Shown piece after piece: positions 1-6,631 of a stretch of 6,698 nucleotides of DNA. Below the pieces are notes generated by a model that searched no databases, was not told the DNA's origin, and worked only from the letters and a program-made list of their open reading frames with translations. Numbering within the stretch: the first letter of the stretch is position 1; every line of letters begins with the position of its first letter. The DNA lies in NCBI GenBank assembly GCA_016930895.1, contig JAFGFV010000199.1, positions 1 to 6,698 on the forward strand, given 5' to 3'. The position numbers and the translations under genes are program-made. The DNA is from Spirochaetales bacterium (GTDB lineage: Bacteria > Spirochaetota > Spirochaetia > SZUA-6 > DRHE01).

Positions 1-2679
1 GCCATCAAGTGGGTGGTGGGTGAGCAGTCGGTCAAGGCCCTGCGGGCGGAGCGCATGGACGACGTGATCTTCAATGGCTCCGAAAGCCGTAAGGCCCTGA
101 ACGTGGCGGAGATCACCCTGGTCATATCCCAGGACGGCAACGAGCTTCCGCTGGACGTCTCGGAGGTGGCCATCCGCCGGCGGCTGTACCGTTCCGGGGA
201 GAGCGAGTACTTCGTCAACAACGTGGCGGTGCGGCTCAGGGAGATCCGGGAGCTGTTCTTTGACACGGGAATCGGCAAGACCGCGTACTCGATCATGGAG
301 CAGGGCAAGATCGACCAGATCCTGTCCAACAAGCCGGAGGAGCGCCGTCAGGTGTTCGAGGAGGCCGCGGGGATCACCAAGTTCCGGGCCAAGGGCCTGG
401 ACGCCGAGCGCAAGCTGGACAAGACCCGGGAGAACATGCGCCAGGTCAGCGGCATCCTCGGGGAGGTGCGCCGCAGCTACGAGTCCCTGAAGACCCAGGC
501 GCGGAAGACCGAATCCTACCGGGAGCTGCGGGAGAAGATCTTTGCCACAGAGCTGGACATCCAGCTGCTGCGCCTGAGGTCACTGAACGAGCGAAAGAAC
601 GACCTGGAATCCGACCTGAAGGCCCGTCAGGACCGGCGCGACGCCCTGCGGCAAGACATTGAGAGCGTCCGAGGGTCGATCGAACGGAGCATCGACGAGG
701 TGAACGCCATGGAGACCAGCCTCGTCGAAAACCAGAAAAAGCTGTATCGCCTGGACCTGGAGCGCCAGGGCAAGGCCAACCAGATCAAGATCTTGAGCGA
801 CCGGATTCACGAAGTGGAGCGGCAGGTAAGCTCGGGCGAGGAGCGTTTCCGCTTTCTCCAGCGCAAACTCGAGCAGTCCACGGAGGATCAGGGCAAGCAC
901 TCCGAGTCGCTGCACGAGCTGGAGGGGATGCTGCGCGAGGTGGAGGGCAACATCGACAGTTTCGTCAGGGACATCCAGCAGTTCGAGGAGCGGATCACCC
1001 GCAACGACGGCGAGGTATCTTCCCTGATCCGGCAAGCGTCTGACGGAGAACAGCGGGCGGAGAGCCTGCGTGCGGACCTGCGGCGCCTCACCGACGACAT
1101 CGTCACTGAGCTGGACCAGCGCCTCAGAGAGCTCGGGTATTCCGCCCAGGAGCGCGAGCGGGCCGAGGCCTCCATCAACTCCCTGCTCGAGACCCTGCGG
1201 ATCCAGCTGGTAGGCAAGCAGCGGCTGCTCGAGGACGTGGGCTCCCTCCAAGCGGTGGCTCCGGGAGAGGAGCGCAAGGTCGTCTCTTCGCTCCAGGCGT
1301 TTCTGGCGGAGAGCCTGGAGCGCTTGGAGGCGCTCGTGCGGTCCTTCTCCGAGTACCGGCGTTCGACTCCGGTCTTTCTGGAGGAGTTCCTGGCCCCCGA
1401 AGGGATCATCACCCGCAAGCGGGAGCTCGACCAGGCGATCACTGAGACGATGGAAGGCGTCGCCAAGCTGCGCGAAAGGGCGGAGTCCCTCCGCGGGGAG
1501 AACAACGAGCTCAACCTGCGGATCGGCGAGTACCGCCACACTCTAGAGGAGCTGCGCGTCAACCGTGCCCGCATGTACACCCAGCGCAGTGCGCTCCAAG
1601 GGGAAATCGGCCGCCTGCAGCGGGAGATCGACGAGCAGCAGCTGCAGGTGCAGGACAGCCGCAAGGAAATCGAGCGGTCGAAGCAGCGACTGCAGGAGAT
1701 CCAGGAACAGATCGACGGCCTCAAGACCGAAAGCGCGGCGCTGGAAGAGCAGAACCGCCTGGTGCGCACCGAGCTGTCGGCGCTGGAGAAGGAGATCCGC
1801 CAGCAGAACAGCGGACTGGCCCAGACCGAGGAGAGCCTAAAGGGCAAGACCCGGACCCTGGACCAGCTGCACGGGGAGATCGAAAGCAGGCAGGTCAGCC
1901 TGGCCGAGGCCAGGGCCGAGATCCGCAACGTGTACGAGACCTTCCGGGAGATGTACTCCCAGGAGCTTTCCGAGTACGAGTCCCGGATGTACGAGGTGTC
2001 TGGCCAGATGAAGGAGCTCCGCGGCCGGCTCGCCGCCGAGCGGGAGGCCCTGCGGGCCCTTGGCCAGGTCAACCTGATGGCCCCGGAGGAGTTCGCGGAA
2101 GTGAGCGAGCGCTACCGCTTCCTCACCGGCCAGATCGAGGACCTGAGCCGGGCCTCGGAGGATCTGAAGAAGGTCACCGAGGAGATCCGCACGGAGAGCG
2201 CGGAGCTGTTCCTGGAGAGCTACGGCACGATCCGCAAGAACTTCCACCTCATGTTCCGGCGGCTGTTCGGGGGCGGCCGGGCGGAGCTCAAGCTCGTGGA
2301 TCCCGACAAGGTCCTGGAGAGCGGTATCGAGATCTTTGCCCAGCCGCCGGGCAAGAAGCTGGAGAGCATCAACCTGCTGTCGGGGGGGGAGCGGACCCTG
2401 ACAGCGATAGCCCTGCTGTTCGCCTTCTACATGGTCAGGCCTTCCCCGTTCTGCATCCTCGACGAGATCGACGCGGCCCTGGACGACCAGAACATCAGTC
2501 GTTTTCTACACCTGCTCAAGGAGTTCGCTTCCTCCTCGCAGTTCATCATCGTCACGCACAACAAGAAGACCATCGCCAGCGCCGACTCGCTGCTGGGCAT
2601 CACCATGGAGGAGTCCGGGATCTCAAAGATCATCACCTTGAGGCTGGAACACAAGGTTGAAGAGAAGACGTACGCTTGA
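1..2679 (+). CDS. smc: Chromosome segregation ATPase SMC, 5'-truncated by the window edge, without a recognisable hinge
   Basis: SMC is the ATPase core of bacterial condensin, which loops and compacts the chromosome. Frame 1 is open from base 1 (AIKWVVGEQS, the end of the N-lobe helix that follows Walker A), so about 42 residues including Walker A lie upstream. Visible residues (numbered from base 1): N-lobe with SIMEQGKIDQIL (Q-loop area) and FEEAAG at 119-124; coiled-coil arms; LGQVNL at 687; ABC signature LSGGE at 793-797; Walker B FCILDE with D821-E822; switch His853 in VTHNK. The visible part has 892 residues, so the full protein should be about 930-940, well short of the usual 1150-1190. 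The shortfall matches the centre: no Gly-rich SMC hinge and no CxxC zinc hook are visible (the only Cys is C818). Residues about 378-476 instead hold short helical segments broken by APGEE and by FLEEFLAPEGIITRK. Family assignment is certain; the hinge loss is a reading of sequence only. Confidence 0.97.
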   Translation, partial: AIKWVVGEQSVKALRAERMDDVIFNGSESRKALNVAEITLVISQDGNELPLDVSEVAIRRRLYRSGESEYFVNNVAVRLREIRELFFDTGIGKTAYSIMEQGKIDQILSNKPEERRQVFEEAAGITKFRAKGLDAERKLDKTRENMRQVSGILGEVRRSYESLKTQARKTESYRELREKIFATELDIQLLRLRSLNERKNDLESDLKARQDRRDALRQDIESVRGSIERSIDEVNAMETSLVENQKKLYRLDLERQGKANQIKILSDRIHEVERQVSSGEERFRFLQRKLEQSTEDQGKHSESLHELEGMLREVEGNIDSFVRDIQQFEERITRNDGEVSSLIRQASDGEQRAESLRADLRRLTDDIVTELDQRLRELGYSAQERERAEASINSLLETLRIQLVGKQRLLEDVGSLQAVAPGEERKVVSSLQAFLAESLERLEALVRSFSEYRRSTPVFLEEFLAPEGIITRKRELDQAITETMEGVAKLRERAESLRGENNELNLRIGEYRHTLEELRVNRARMYTQRSALQGEIGRLQREIDEQQLQVQDSRKEIERSKQRLQEIQEQIDGLKTESAALEEQNRLVRTELSALEKEIRQQNSGLAQTEESLKGKTRTLDQLHGEIESRQVSLAEARAEIRNVYETFREMYSQELSEYESRMYEVSGQMKELRGRLAAEREALRALGQVNLMAPEEFAEVSERYRFLTGQIEDLSRASEDLKKVTEEIRTESAELFLESYGTIRKNFHLMFRRLFGGGRAELKLVDPDKVLESGIEIFAQPPGKKLESINLLSGGERTLTAIALLFAFYMVRPSPFCILDEIDAALDDQNISRFLHLLKEFASSSQFIIVTHNKKTIASADSLLGITMEESGISKIITLRLEHKVEEKTYA

Positions 2680-3118
2680 CCGCCTGCTGCCCCGGGGCCC
2701 CGAAACCCGGCGCATGGTCCTCGTTGGCGCAGGGCTGTTCGTAGGCTCCGCGGTGGTGACGCTGATCATCGTGCTGACGGCAGGGGGGCGGCCTTCCGGA
2801 CCGAGCGAGGCGGTGCCCGAGCCCGCGGAACAGCCGGCGGGGGAGGTGTTCGGCGCCGTGGGCCTCGGGGACCTGCTCCTGGCGCCATCCGACGGGGAGC
2901 CGCAGGGCCCGGCGTGGGGCTCCGGGGGGGCGATTCGCGACCTGCGGGAGGCCCGATCCGCCGGCCACGCCCCGCCGTACCTGCTGCGGCCGCCCCTCGA
3001 ACGCTGGAGCCGCGAGCAGGTCCAGCGCTACTGGATCCCGCTGAACGACATCGCGGTGGACCGGATCCGACAGGAAAACGACCGGCGCATGCACGCGCTG
3101 TTCGAGGAGGTTCCCTAG
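2657..3118 (+). CDS. Small single-pass membrane protein, unknown function, between smc and the lipoprotein gene
   Basis: I do not recognise a named family. The 153-residue reading has a basic N-tail (MKRRRTLDRLLPRGPETRR), one strongly hydrophobic segment at about residues 20-42, a Pro/Gly/Glu-rich linker to about residue 105, and a more ordered, charged C-terminus (LERWSREQVQRYWIPLND to FEEVP). Positive charge before the helix predicts N-inside, C-outside topology, so the bulk should be periplasmic. The start is uncertain. TTG at 2657 overlaps the smc stop by 23 bases, which would suit translational coupling, but only a weak GAGG at 2640-2643 precedes it. ATG at 2714 would leave just the hydrophobic segment at the N-terminus and has no Shine-Dalgarno. 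I prefer TTG because it keeps the basic tail. The C-terminal 45 residues look conserved-type and are the best handle for homologue searches. Its role is unknown. Confidence 0.75.
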   Translation: MKRRRTLDRLLPRGPETRRMVLVGAGLFVGSAVVTLIIVLTAGGRPSGPSEAVPEPAEQPAGEVFGAVGLGDLLLAPSDGEPQGPAWGSGGAIRDLREARSAGHAPPYLLRPPLERWSREQVQRYWIPLNDIAVDRIRQENDRRMHALFEEVP

Positions 3119-3146
3119 CGGCGCCGGGACTGGAAGTGGGCGAAAT

Positions 3147-3154
3147 GGGAGGGG
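3147..3154 (+). promoter_or_regulatory. Shine-Dalgarno that fixes the lipoprotein start
   Basis: GGGAGGGG ends 8 bases before the ATG at 3163. The reading frame is open much further upstream (to at least 2914), overlapping the preceding gene. This site, together with the signal peptide that begins exactly at this ATG, decides the start. Confidence 0.8.
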
Positions 3155-3162
3155 AACGAGCG

Positions 3163-4926
3163 ATGAAAGCACATTCCGGGCGGCCGGGGTCCGCCCTTGC
3201 GCTGGCAGCGGTGGTGTTGGCGGCGGGGGTGATGATGGTGTTCCTGGGCGCCTGCCGGCACCTCGCCCCCGTGGAGCCGGCTCCCGAGGCACGCCCCTCT
3301 GCAGCGCCCGCGGCGCCGACCGCCTCCGCCAGCATGCGGCCGCCGCGCCCCGCCGCCCCGCCGGCGGCCACGGCGACCCCACTGCTTCCGCTCCCCGCGG
3401 CACCCGAGCTGACCGCCGCGGGGCTGGGGCTCTCGCCGGGTCGCGCCATCCTGCGGCCGGAGCCTGATCCCGTCGATTCGTGGAAGCTGCCGTTGCCCGT
3501 CATCCTGGCGGCGCCCCCACGAATTGGGCCGAGCTACGCCCTGATCGAGCGGGCGGTGGGCGGCCGGCGCCCGGCGGGTCCGGCCCCGGGGGGAGGGCCC
3601 GCCGCATCGGCGCCGCCGAAGAGGACACCACGGCCCGCACCCCGGAGTGCGACCGTCCCCTCCGCGGTCTCGATCCCTGACGGACCGGCTGCCGGTGCCG
3701 CAGGCTCTACGGCGGACACAGCCGCAATCGCGGGGCGTTCGGCGCCGCGGGCCGCACCGAAAACCCTCGAAAGCGGCGGGAGCCGCGAGGCGGTTCGGGG
3801 CGGCGAGATCCCCGGGAGCCGCGAGGCGGGTGGGGCCGGGGAGGTTCGGCAGATCCGCCAAGAGGTCCGGGAGGTGTTGGCCCGCCGGGGTGACCCGGTG
3901 GAGCTGCAGTTCGAAGGGGAAGGCTGGCTGTTCACCTCCCTCGGCCGGAGCGGGGGAGACGACGGGTCGACCTTCGAGGGGCTGGAGTTCGAGGGAAGCT
4001 CGTCGCAGCAGGGCAGGACCCGCTTCAGCTTCGTGGCCCGGGGCCTCGGGGAGTACCTCCTGAGCTTCCAGGCGCAGAACCACTCTACCGGTGCGCTCAG
4101 CAACGAGGTCGTTCGCCTGCGGGTCCTCGACGACGCGGCGTTCGTCAGGGAGCTGCGGGGGGCGGCCGGTGCGGCGGCGCCCGGGGGGGCCACCGGGATG
4201 GGCGGATCGATGGCCGCGGACTCCGCCGCAGGCCCGGAGGACGCGACAATTGCGGGCGGGCTGGATGGAGGGGCGGCTGGCGCCGCGGCCGGGCGGGGCA
4301 CGAGCGGTGCGGTGGCGCGGTCGGCCGCGCGCCCAGGGCCTCCGGTCCCCCAAGGGGAGCAGTGGTTCGAGCTCGGGGAGTTCGACCTGGCTCTGGGCGA
4401 GTACCTGCGGGCGGGTCGCCCCGAGGATCCGTACCTCAATGATCGGATCGGCGCCTGCTACGCAGCCATGGGCGAGCATCCGGCTGCCGTGCGGTATTAC
4501 CTGCGAAACCTGGGGGCCCCGACGGAGTACGGGGAGCGCGCCGCCGCGGCGCTGGTGCGCAGCGGGCTCGCTCTCCAGGATGAAGGGCTCCTGGCGGAAT
4601 CCACGCCGGCCCTCCTGGCGTCGGCAGGCATCCCGGTGGGGGAGGAGCTGCTGGGTCTTGCGCGTTTTCACATGGAGCGCGGCCGCGCCCCTCTGGCGAT
4701 GAGGCTCCTTCAGGAGTTCGAGCGTCGGTACCCTTTGGGCCGCGGTCTGGACGAGGTCCTGTACCGCATGGCGCAGCTGTACGAATCGGAGAGCGCGCTG
4801 CGGGACCTCGAGGCGGCACGGGACACGTACCGGCGCGTGTACGACGACTGGCCCGAGAGCCCATTCTCCGAGCTCGCGTACGGGCGGTTGCGGTATCTGC
4901 AACGCCATTTCTTCGAGATACGCTGA
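3163..4926 (+). CDS. Lipoprotein with low-complexity linker, beta-rich GxGW domain and C-terminal TPR repeats
   Basis: This 587-residue protein starts with a lipoprotein signal peptide: a basic start, a hydrophobic core at about 11-28 and the lipobox LGAC with Cys31 as the lipidated residue. Residues 32-226 are Pro/Ala/Gly-rich and probably disordered, and include a short GSREA repeat. Residues about 227-324 form a compact, likely beta-sandwich region (GDPVELQFEGEGWLF at 243 onward, then SFVARGLGEYLLSFQAQN and VVRLRVL). Residues 325-396 are a second Gly/Ala linker. Residues 398-587 are helical TPR-type repeats (FELGEFDLALGEYL, FHMERGRAPLAMRLLQEF, AARDTYRRVYDDWP), resembling the BamD/YbgF style of periplasmic TPR. 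Family knowledge suggests an envelope scaffold or binding protein; substrate and partner are unknown. Arg32 at +2 does not resemble the E. coli inner-membrane Asp signal, but sorting rules differ between phyla. The gene lies 44 bases after the membrane protein gene, so the two may be co-expressed. Confidence 0.85.
   Translation: MKAHSGRPGSALALAAVVLAAGVMMVFLGACRHLAPVEPAPEARPSAAPAAPTASASMRPPRPAAPPAATATPLLPLPAAPELTAAGLGLSPGRAILRPEPDPVDSWKLPLPVILAAPPRIGPSYALIERAVGGRRPAGPAPGGGPAASAPPKRTPRPAPRSATVPSAVSIPDGPAAGAAGSTADTAAIAGRSAPRAAPKTLESGGSREAVRGGEIPGSREAGGAGEVRQIRQEVREVLARRGDPVELQFEGEGWLFTSLGRSGGDDGSTFEGLEFEGSSSQQGRTRFSFVARGLGEYLLSFQAQNHSTGALSNEVVRLRVLDDAAFVRELRGAAGAAAPGGATGMGGSMAADSAAGPEDATIAGGLDGGAAGAAAGRGTSGAVARSAARPGPPVPQGEQWFELGEFDLALGEYLRAGRPEDPYLNDRIGACYAAMGEHPAAVRYYLRNLGAPTEYGERAAAALVRSGLALQDEGLLAESTPALLASAGIPVGEELLGLARFHMERGRAPLAMRLLQEFERRYPLGRGLDEVLYRMAQLYESESALRDLEAARDTYRRVYDDWPESPFSELAYGRLRYLQRHFFEIR
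3777..3829 (+). repeat. Two-copy direct repeat, 36-base period, inside the lipoprotein linker
   Basis: The 17-base word CGGGAGCCGCGAGGCGG occurs at 3777-3793 and again at 3813-3829. The 36-base offset is exactly 12 codons, so it encodes GSREA at residues 206-210 and 218-222 in frame. It looks like a small in-frame duplication in a disordered linker, a common way such linkers change length. Confidence 0.8.
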
Positions 4927-4961
4927 GCCGGCCCCGGCACGGATCCTTCCCGACCCGAGCG

Positions 4962-4992
4962 TTGACATTCCCGGGGAATAACAGTATATATT
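4962..4992 (+). promoter_or_regulatory. Sigma-70-type promoter for ffh-rpsP-khpA
   Basis: A perfect -35 box TTGACA lies at 4962-4967. A -10 box follows either as TATATA at 4985-4990 (17-base spacer) or as TATATT at 4987-4992 (19-base spacer, closer to the TATAAT consensus). The AT-rich island stands out sharply in this GC-rich sequence. The predicted start is near G4998/A4999, or at the latest A5003, which is the first base of the ffh ATG. That would separate ffh expression from the smc-lipoprotein unit. Confidence 0.75.
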
Positions 4993-4996
4993 CCCC
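4973..4996. promoter_or_regulatory. 8-bp inverted repeat over the ffh promoter, possible operator
   Basis: GGGGAATA at 4973-4980 and TATTCCCC at 4989-4996 are exact reverse complements separated by 8 bases (ACAGTATA). The dyad covers the promoter spacer and the -10 box. A further half-site-like ATTCCC sits at 4967-4972, at the end of the -35 box, and pairs with GGGAAT at 4974-4979. In readthrough RNA from upstream the same repeat could fold into a hairpin ending 6 bases before the ffh ATG. No U-tract follows, so it is not a terminator. An operator role is inference from position and symmetry. Confidence 0.5.
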
Positions 4997-5002
4997 TGAC
5001 TT

Positions 5003-6352
5003 ATGCTCGAGAGGCTGTCGGACAAGCTCACGGACGTAGTGCGCCAGGTCGCGGGCAAGGCGCACATCTCGGACAAGAACATCCAGGACGCGATCGGGGA
5101 GATCAAGATCGCGCTGCTGGAGGCGGACGTCAACCTGCGCGTGGTGCGCAGGTTCGTGAACCGCACCACCGAGGAGGCCCTGGGCGAGAAGGTCCTGCGC
5201 TCGGTGGCACCCGGGCAGCAGTTCGTGAAGCTGGTTCACGACAAGCTGGTGGAGCTCCTTGGCGAGGGTCGTCAGGATCTGGTGCTCAAGGGGCCGGATA
5301 CTCTGTCGACGGTGCTGCTCCTTGGCCTGCAGGGGTCCGGAAAGACCACCACGGCGGCCAAGCTGGCCGTGCACCTGCGCAAGGTCGGCCGGAAGCCGCT
5401 ACTCGTGGCCGCGGACCTGGTGCGGCCGGCTGCGGTCGAGCAGCTCGCCGTGCTGGCGCGTCAGGCGGGGATCGACCTGTACCGGGAGGACAAGAGCACA
5501 CCGGTCAAGGTGGTGACCAATGCCGTCAAAACAGCCGCCCGCGGGCAGTACGACACGGTGGTGATCGACACCTCCGGACGCCTGCAGATCGACGAGCAGA
5601 TGATGCAGGAGATCGAGGCGGTCAAGAAGGCCGCCCGGCCGGAGGAGCTGCTCCTGGTGGCCGACGCCATGACCGGCCAGACCGCCGTGGACATCGCCAA
5701 GGCCTTCGACGAGCGCCTGGAGCTCACGGGCGTGATCCTGAGCAAGTTCGACTCGGACGCCCGCGGCGGGGCCGCCCTGTCGATCAAGAGCGTGACCGGC
5801 AAGCCGATCAAGTTCGTCGGCACCGGCGAGAAGCTCGAGGAGCTGGAGCCCTTCTATCCCGAGCGCGTGGCGACGCGCATCCTGGGCATGGGCGACGTGG
5901 TGACCCTGGTGGAGAAGGCCCAGGAGGCCATCGACGCCCGGGAGGCAGAGGAGCTCCAGGAGAAGATCGCCAGGGAGACCTTCACCCTGGAGGACTATCT
6001 CGACCAGTTTCGCCGGGTGCGCAAGATGGGCAGCCTGGAGAACCTGCTCGAGATGATCCCGGGGGCCAAGGGGAACATCCGCGAGGATGCGATCGACGCG
6101 AAGGAGATGACCCGGGAGGAGGCGATCATCCTCTCGATGACCGGGAATGAGCGGCGGAATCACCGAATCATCGGTCCCAGCCGAAGGACCCGGATCGCCC
6201 GAGGCAGCGGCACGGCGGTGCACGACGTGAACAAGCTTCTCAAGAAGTTCGAGAAGACAAGGCTCATGATGAAGAAGATGACGAAGAACAAGAAGGCCCA
6301 GGCAGAGTTTCTGGCGCAAATGGGCAGGCAACCCAAGGAGGCACGAAGTTGA
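5003..6352 (+). CDS. ffh: Signal recognition particle GTPase Ffh (SRP54)
   Basis: Ffh binds signal sequences of nascent proteins together with 4.5S RNA and delivers ribosomes to FtsY at the membrane. The 449-residue protein is full length for the family. The N domain opens as in homologues ([19 protein letters not shown], then [12 protein letters not shown]), which fixes the ATG at 5003 even though no Shine-Dalgarno precedes it. G domain: P-loop GLQGSGKT at 108-115, DLVRPAA at 138-144, G3 DTSGR at 189-193 (usually DTAGR), G4 SKFDS at 247-251 (usually TKxDG), then [12 protein letters not shown]. The M domain begins near 324 with [13 protein letters not shown], has [13 protein letters not shown] at 342 and the RNA-binding RIARGSGT at 397-404, and ends in a Lys/Met-rich tail. 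It has its own promoter and overlaps rpsP by 4 bases. Unlike the Firmicutes smc-ftsY-ylxM-ffh order, neither ftsY nor ylxM lies between smc and ffh here. Confidence 0.98.
   Translation: MLERLSDKLTDVVRQVAGKAHISDKNIQDAIGEIKIALLEADVNLRVVRRFVNRTTEEALGEKVLRSVAPGQQFVKLVHDKLVELLGEGRQDLVLKGPDTLSTVLLLGLQGSGKTTTAAKLAVHLRKVGRKPLLVAADLVRPAAVEQLAVLARQAGIDLYREDKSTPVKVVTNAVKTAARGQYDTVVIDTSGRLQIDEQMMQEIEAVKKAARPEELLLVADAMTGQTAVDIAKAFDERLELTGVILSKFDSDARGGAALSIKSVTGKPIKFVGTGEKLEELEPFYPERVATRILGMGDVVTLVEKAQEAIDAREAEELQEKIARETFTLEDYLDQFRRVRKMGSLENLLEMIPGAKGNIREDAIDAKEMTREEAIILSMTGNERRNHRIIGPSRRTRIARGSGTAVHDVNKLLKKFEKTRLMMKKMTKNKKAQAEFLAQMGRQPKEARS
6335..6341 (+). promoter_or_regulatory. Shine-Dalgarno that fixes the TTG start of rpsP
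   Basis: AAGGAGG, a full-strength site, lies inside the last codons of ffh with 7 bases to the TTG at 6349. It confirms a non-ATG start that homology to the S16 N-terminus also demands. Confidence 0.9.
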
Positions 6353-6600
6353 GCGTACGGATCAGGTTGAAGCGGTTTGGCACCAAGCGACGGCCGTACT
6401 ACCGAATTGTGGTCATGGATTCACGCAGTCCGCGGGACGGACGAACCATCGAAGAGGTGGGTTTCTACCATCCGATCGAGATCGAGGAGAAGCAGATCCA
6501 GGTCAAGGAGGATCGGGTTCGCGAGTGGCTCGGCAAGGGCGCCCAGCCATCGGACACGGTGAGAAAGCTGCTGAACAACATCAATTTCCGCATCAAGTAG
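6349..6600 (+). CDS. rpsP: 30S ribosomal protein S16
   Basis: S16 is a small 30S subunit protein that binds 16S rRNA early in assembly. The 83-residue product is the usual length and reads as S16 throughout: [21 protein letters not shown] at the N-terminus, then the hallmark [19 protein letters not shown], then [19 protein letters not shown]. The start codon is TTG, sharing bases with the ffh stop (TTGA overlap, 6349-6352), and is preceded by a perfect AAGGAGG. The overlap implies translational coupling to ffh. In many bacteria rpsP is followed by khpA, rimM, trmD and rplS; khpA indeed follows here. Confidence 0.98.
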   Translation: MSVRIRLKRFGTKRRPYYRIVVMDSRSPRDGRTIEEVGFYHPIEIEEKQIQVKEDRVREWLGKGAQPSDTVRKLLNNINFRIK

Positions 6601-6617
6601 CACTCCCCCCGGGCGCT

Positions 6618-6625
6618 GGAAGGAG
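6618..6625 (+). promoter_or_regulatory. Shine-Dalgarno for khpA
   Basis: GGAAGGAG lies 6 bases before the GTG at 6632, inside the 31-base gap after rpsP. No terminator-like hairpin with a U-tract is present in that gap, so khpA should be on the same transcript. Confidence 0.8.
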
Positions 6626-6631
6626 AGGGTC

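Noticed and set aside
1132..1431. Rad50-type zinc hook in place of the SMC hinge
   Set aside because: There is no cysteine anywhere in the central region, so a CxxC hook is excluded.
580..2072. Antisense open frames of 319 and 394 codons opposite smc
   Set aside because: Their composition mirrors the coiled-coil codons of smc (Leu/Gln-rich or Ser/Arg-rich). They lack a ribosome site and any recognisable motif.
2914..3162. Upstream in-frame extension of the lipoprotein gene
   Set aside because: It would overlap the membrane protein gene by about 200 bases, encodes Arg/Pro-rich junk and would bury the signal peptide. The ATG at 3163 has a good Shine-Dalgarno.
4927..4938. GCCGG-CC-CCGGC hairpin just after the lipoprotein stop as a terminator
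   Set aside because: The stem is only 5 bp with a 2-base loop, which is too tight, and no T-run follows. It is a chance product of GC-rich sequence.
3115..5169. Long open frame of 684 codons on the - strand opposite the lipoprotein gene
   Set aside because: High GC leaves few stop codons in antisense frames. Its product is Arg/Pro-rich low complexity with no domain, and it overlaps the promoter and the ffh start.
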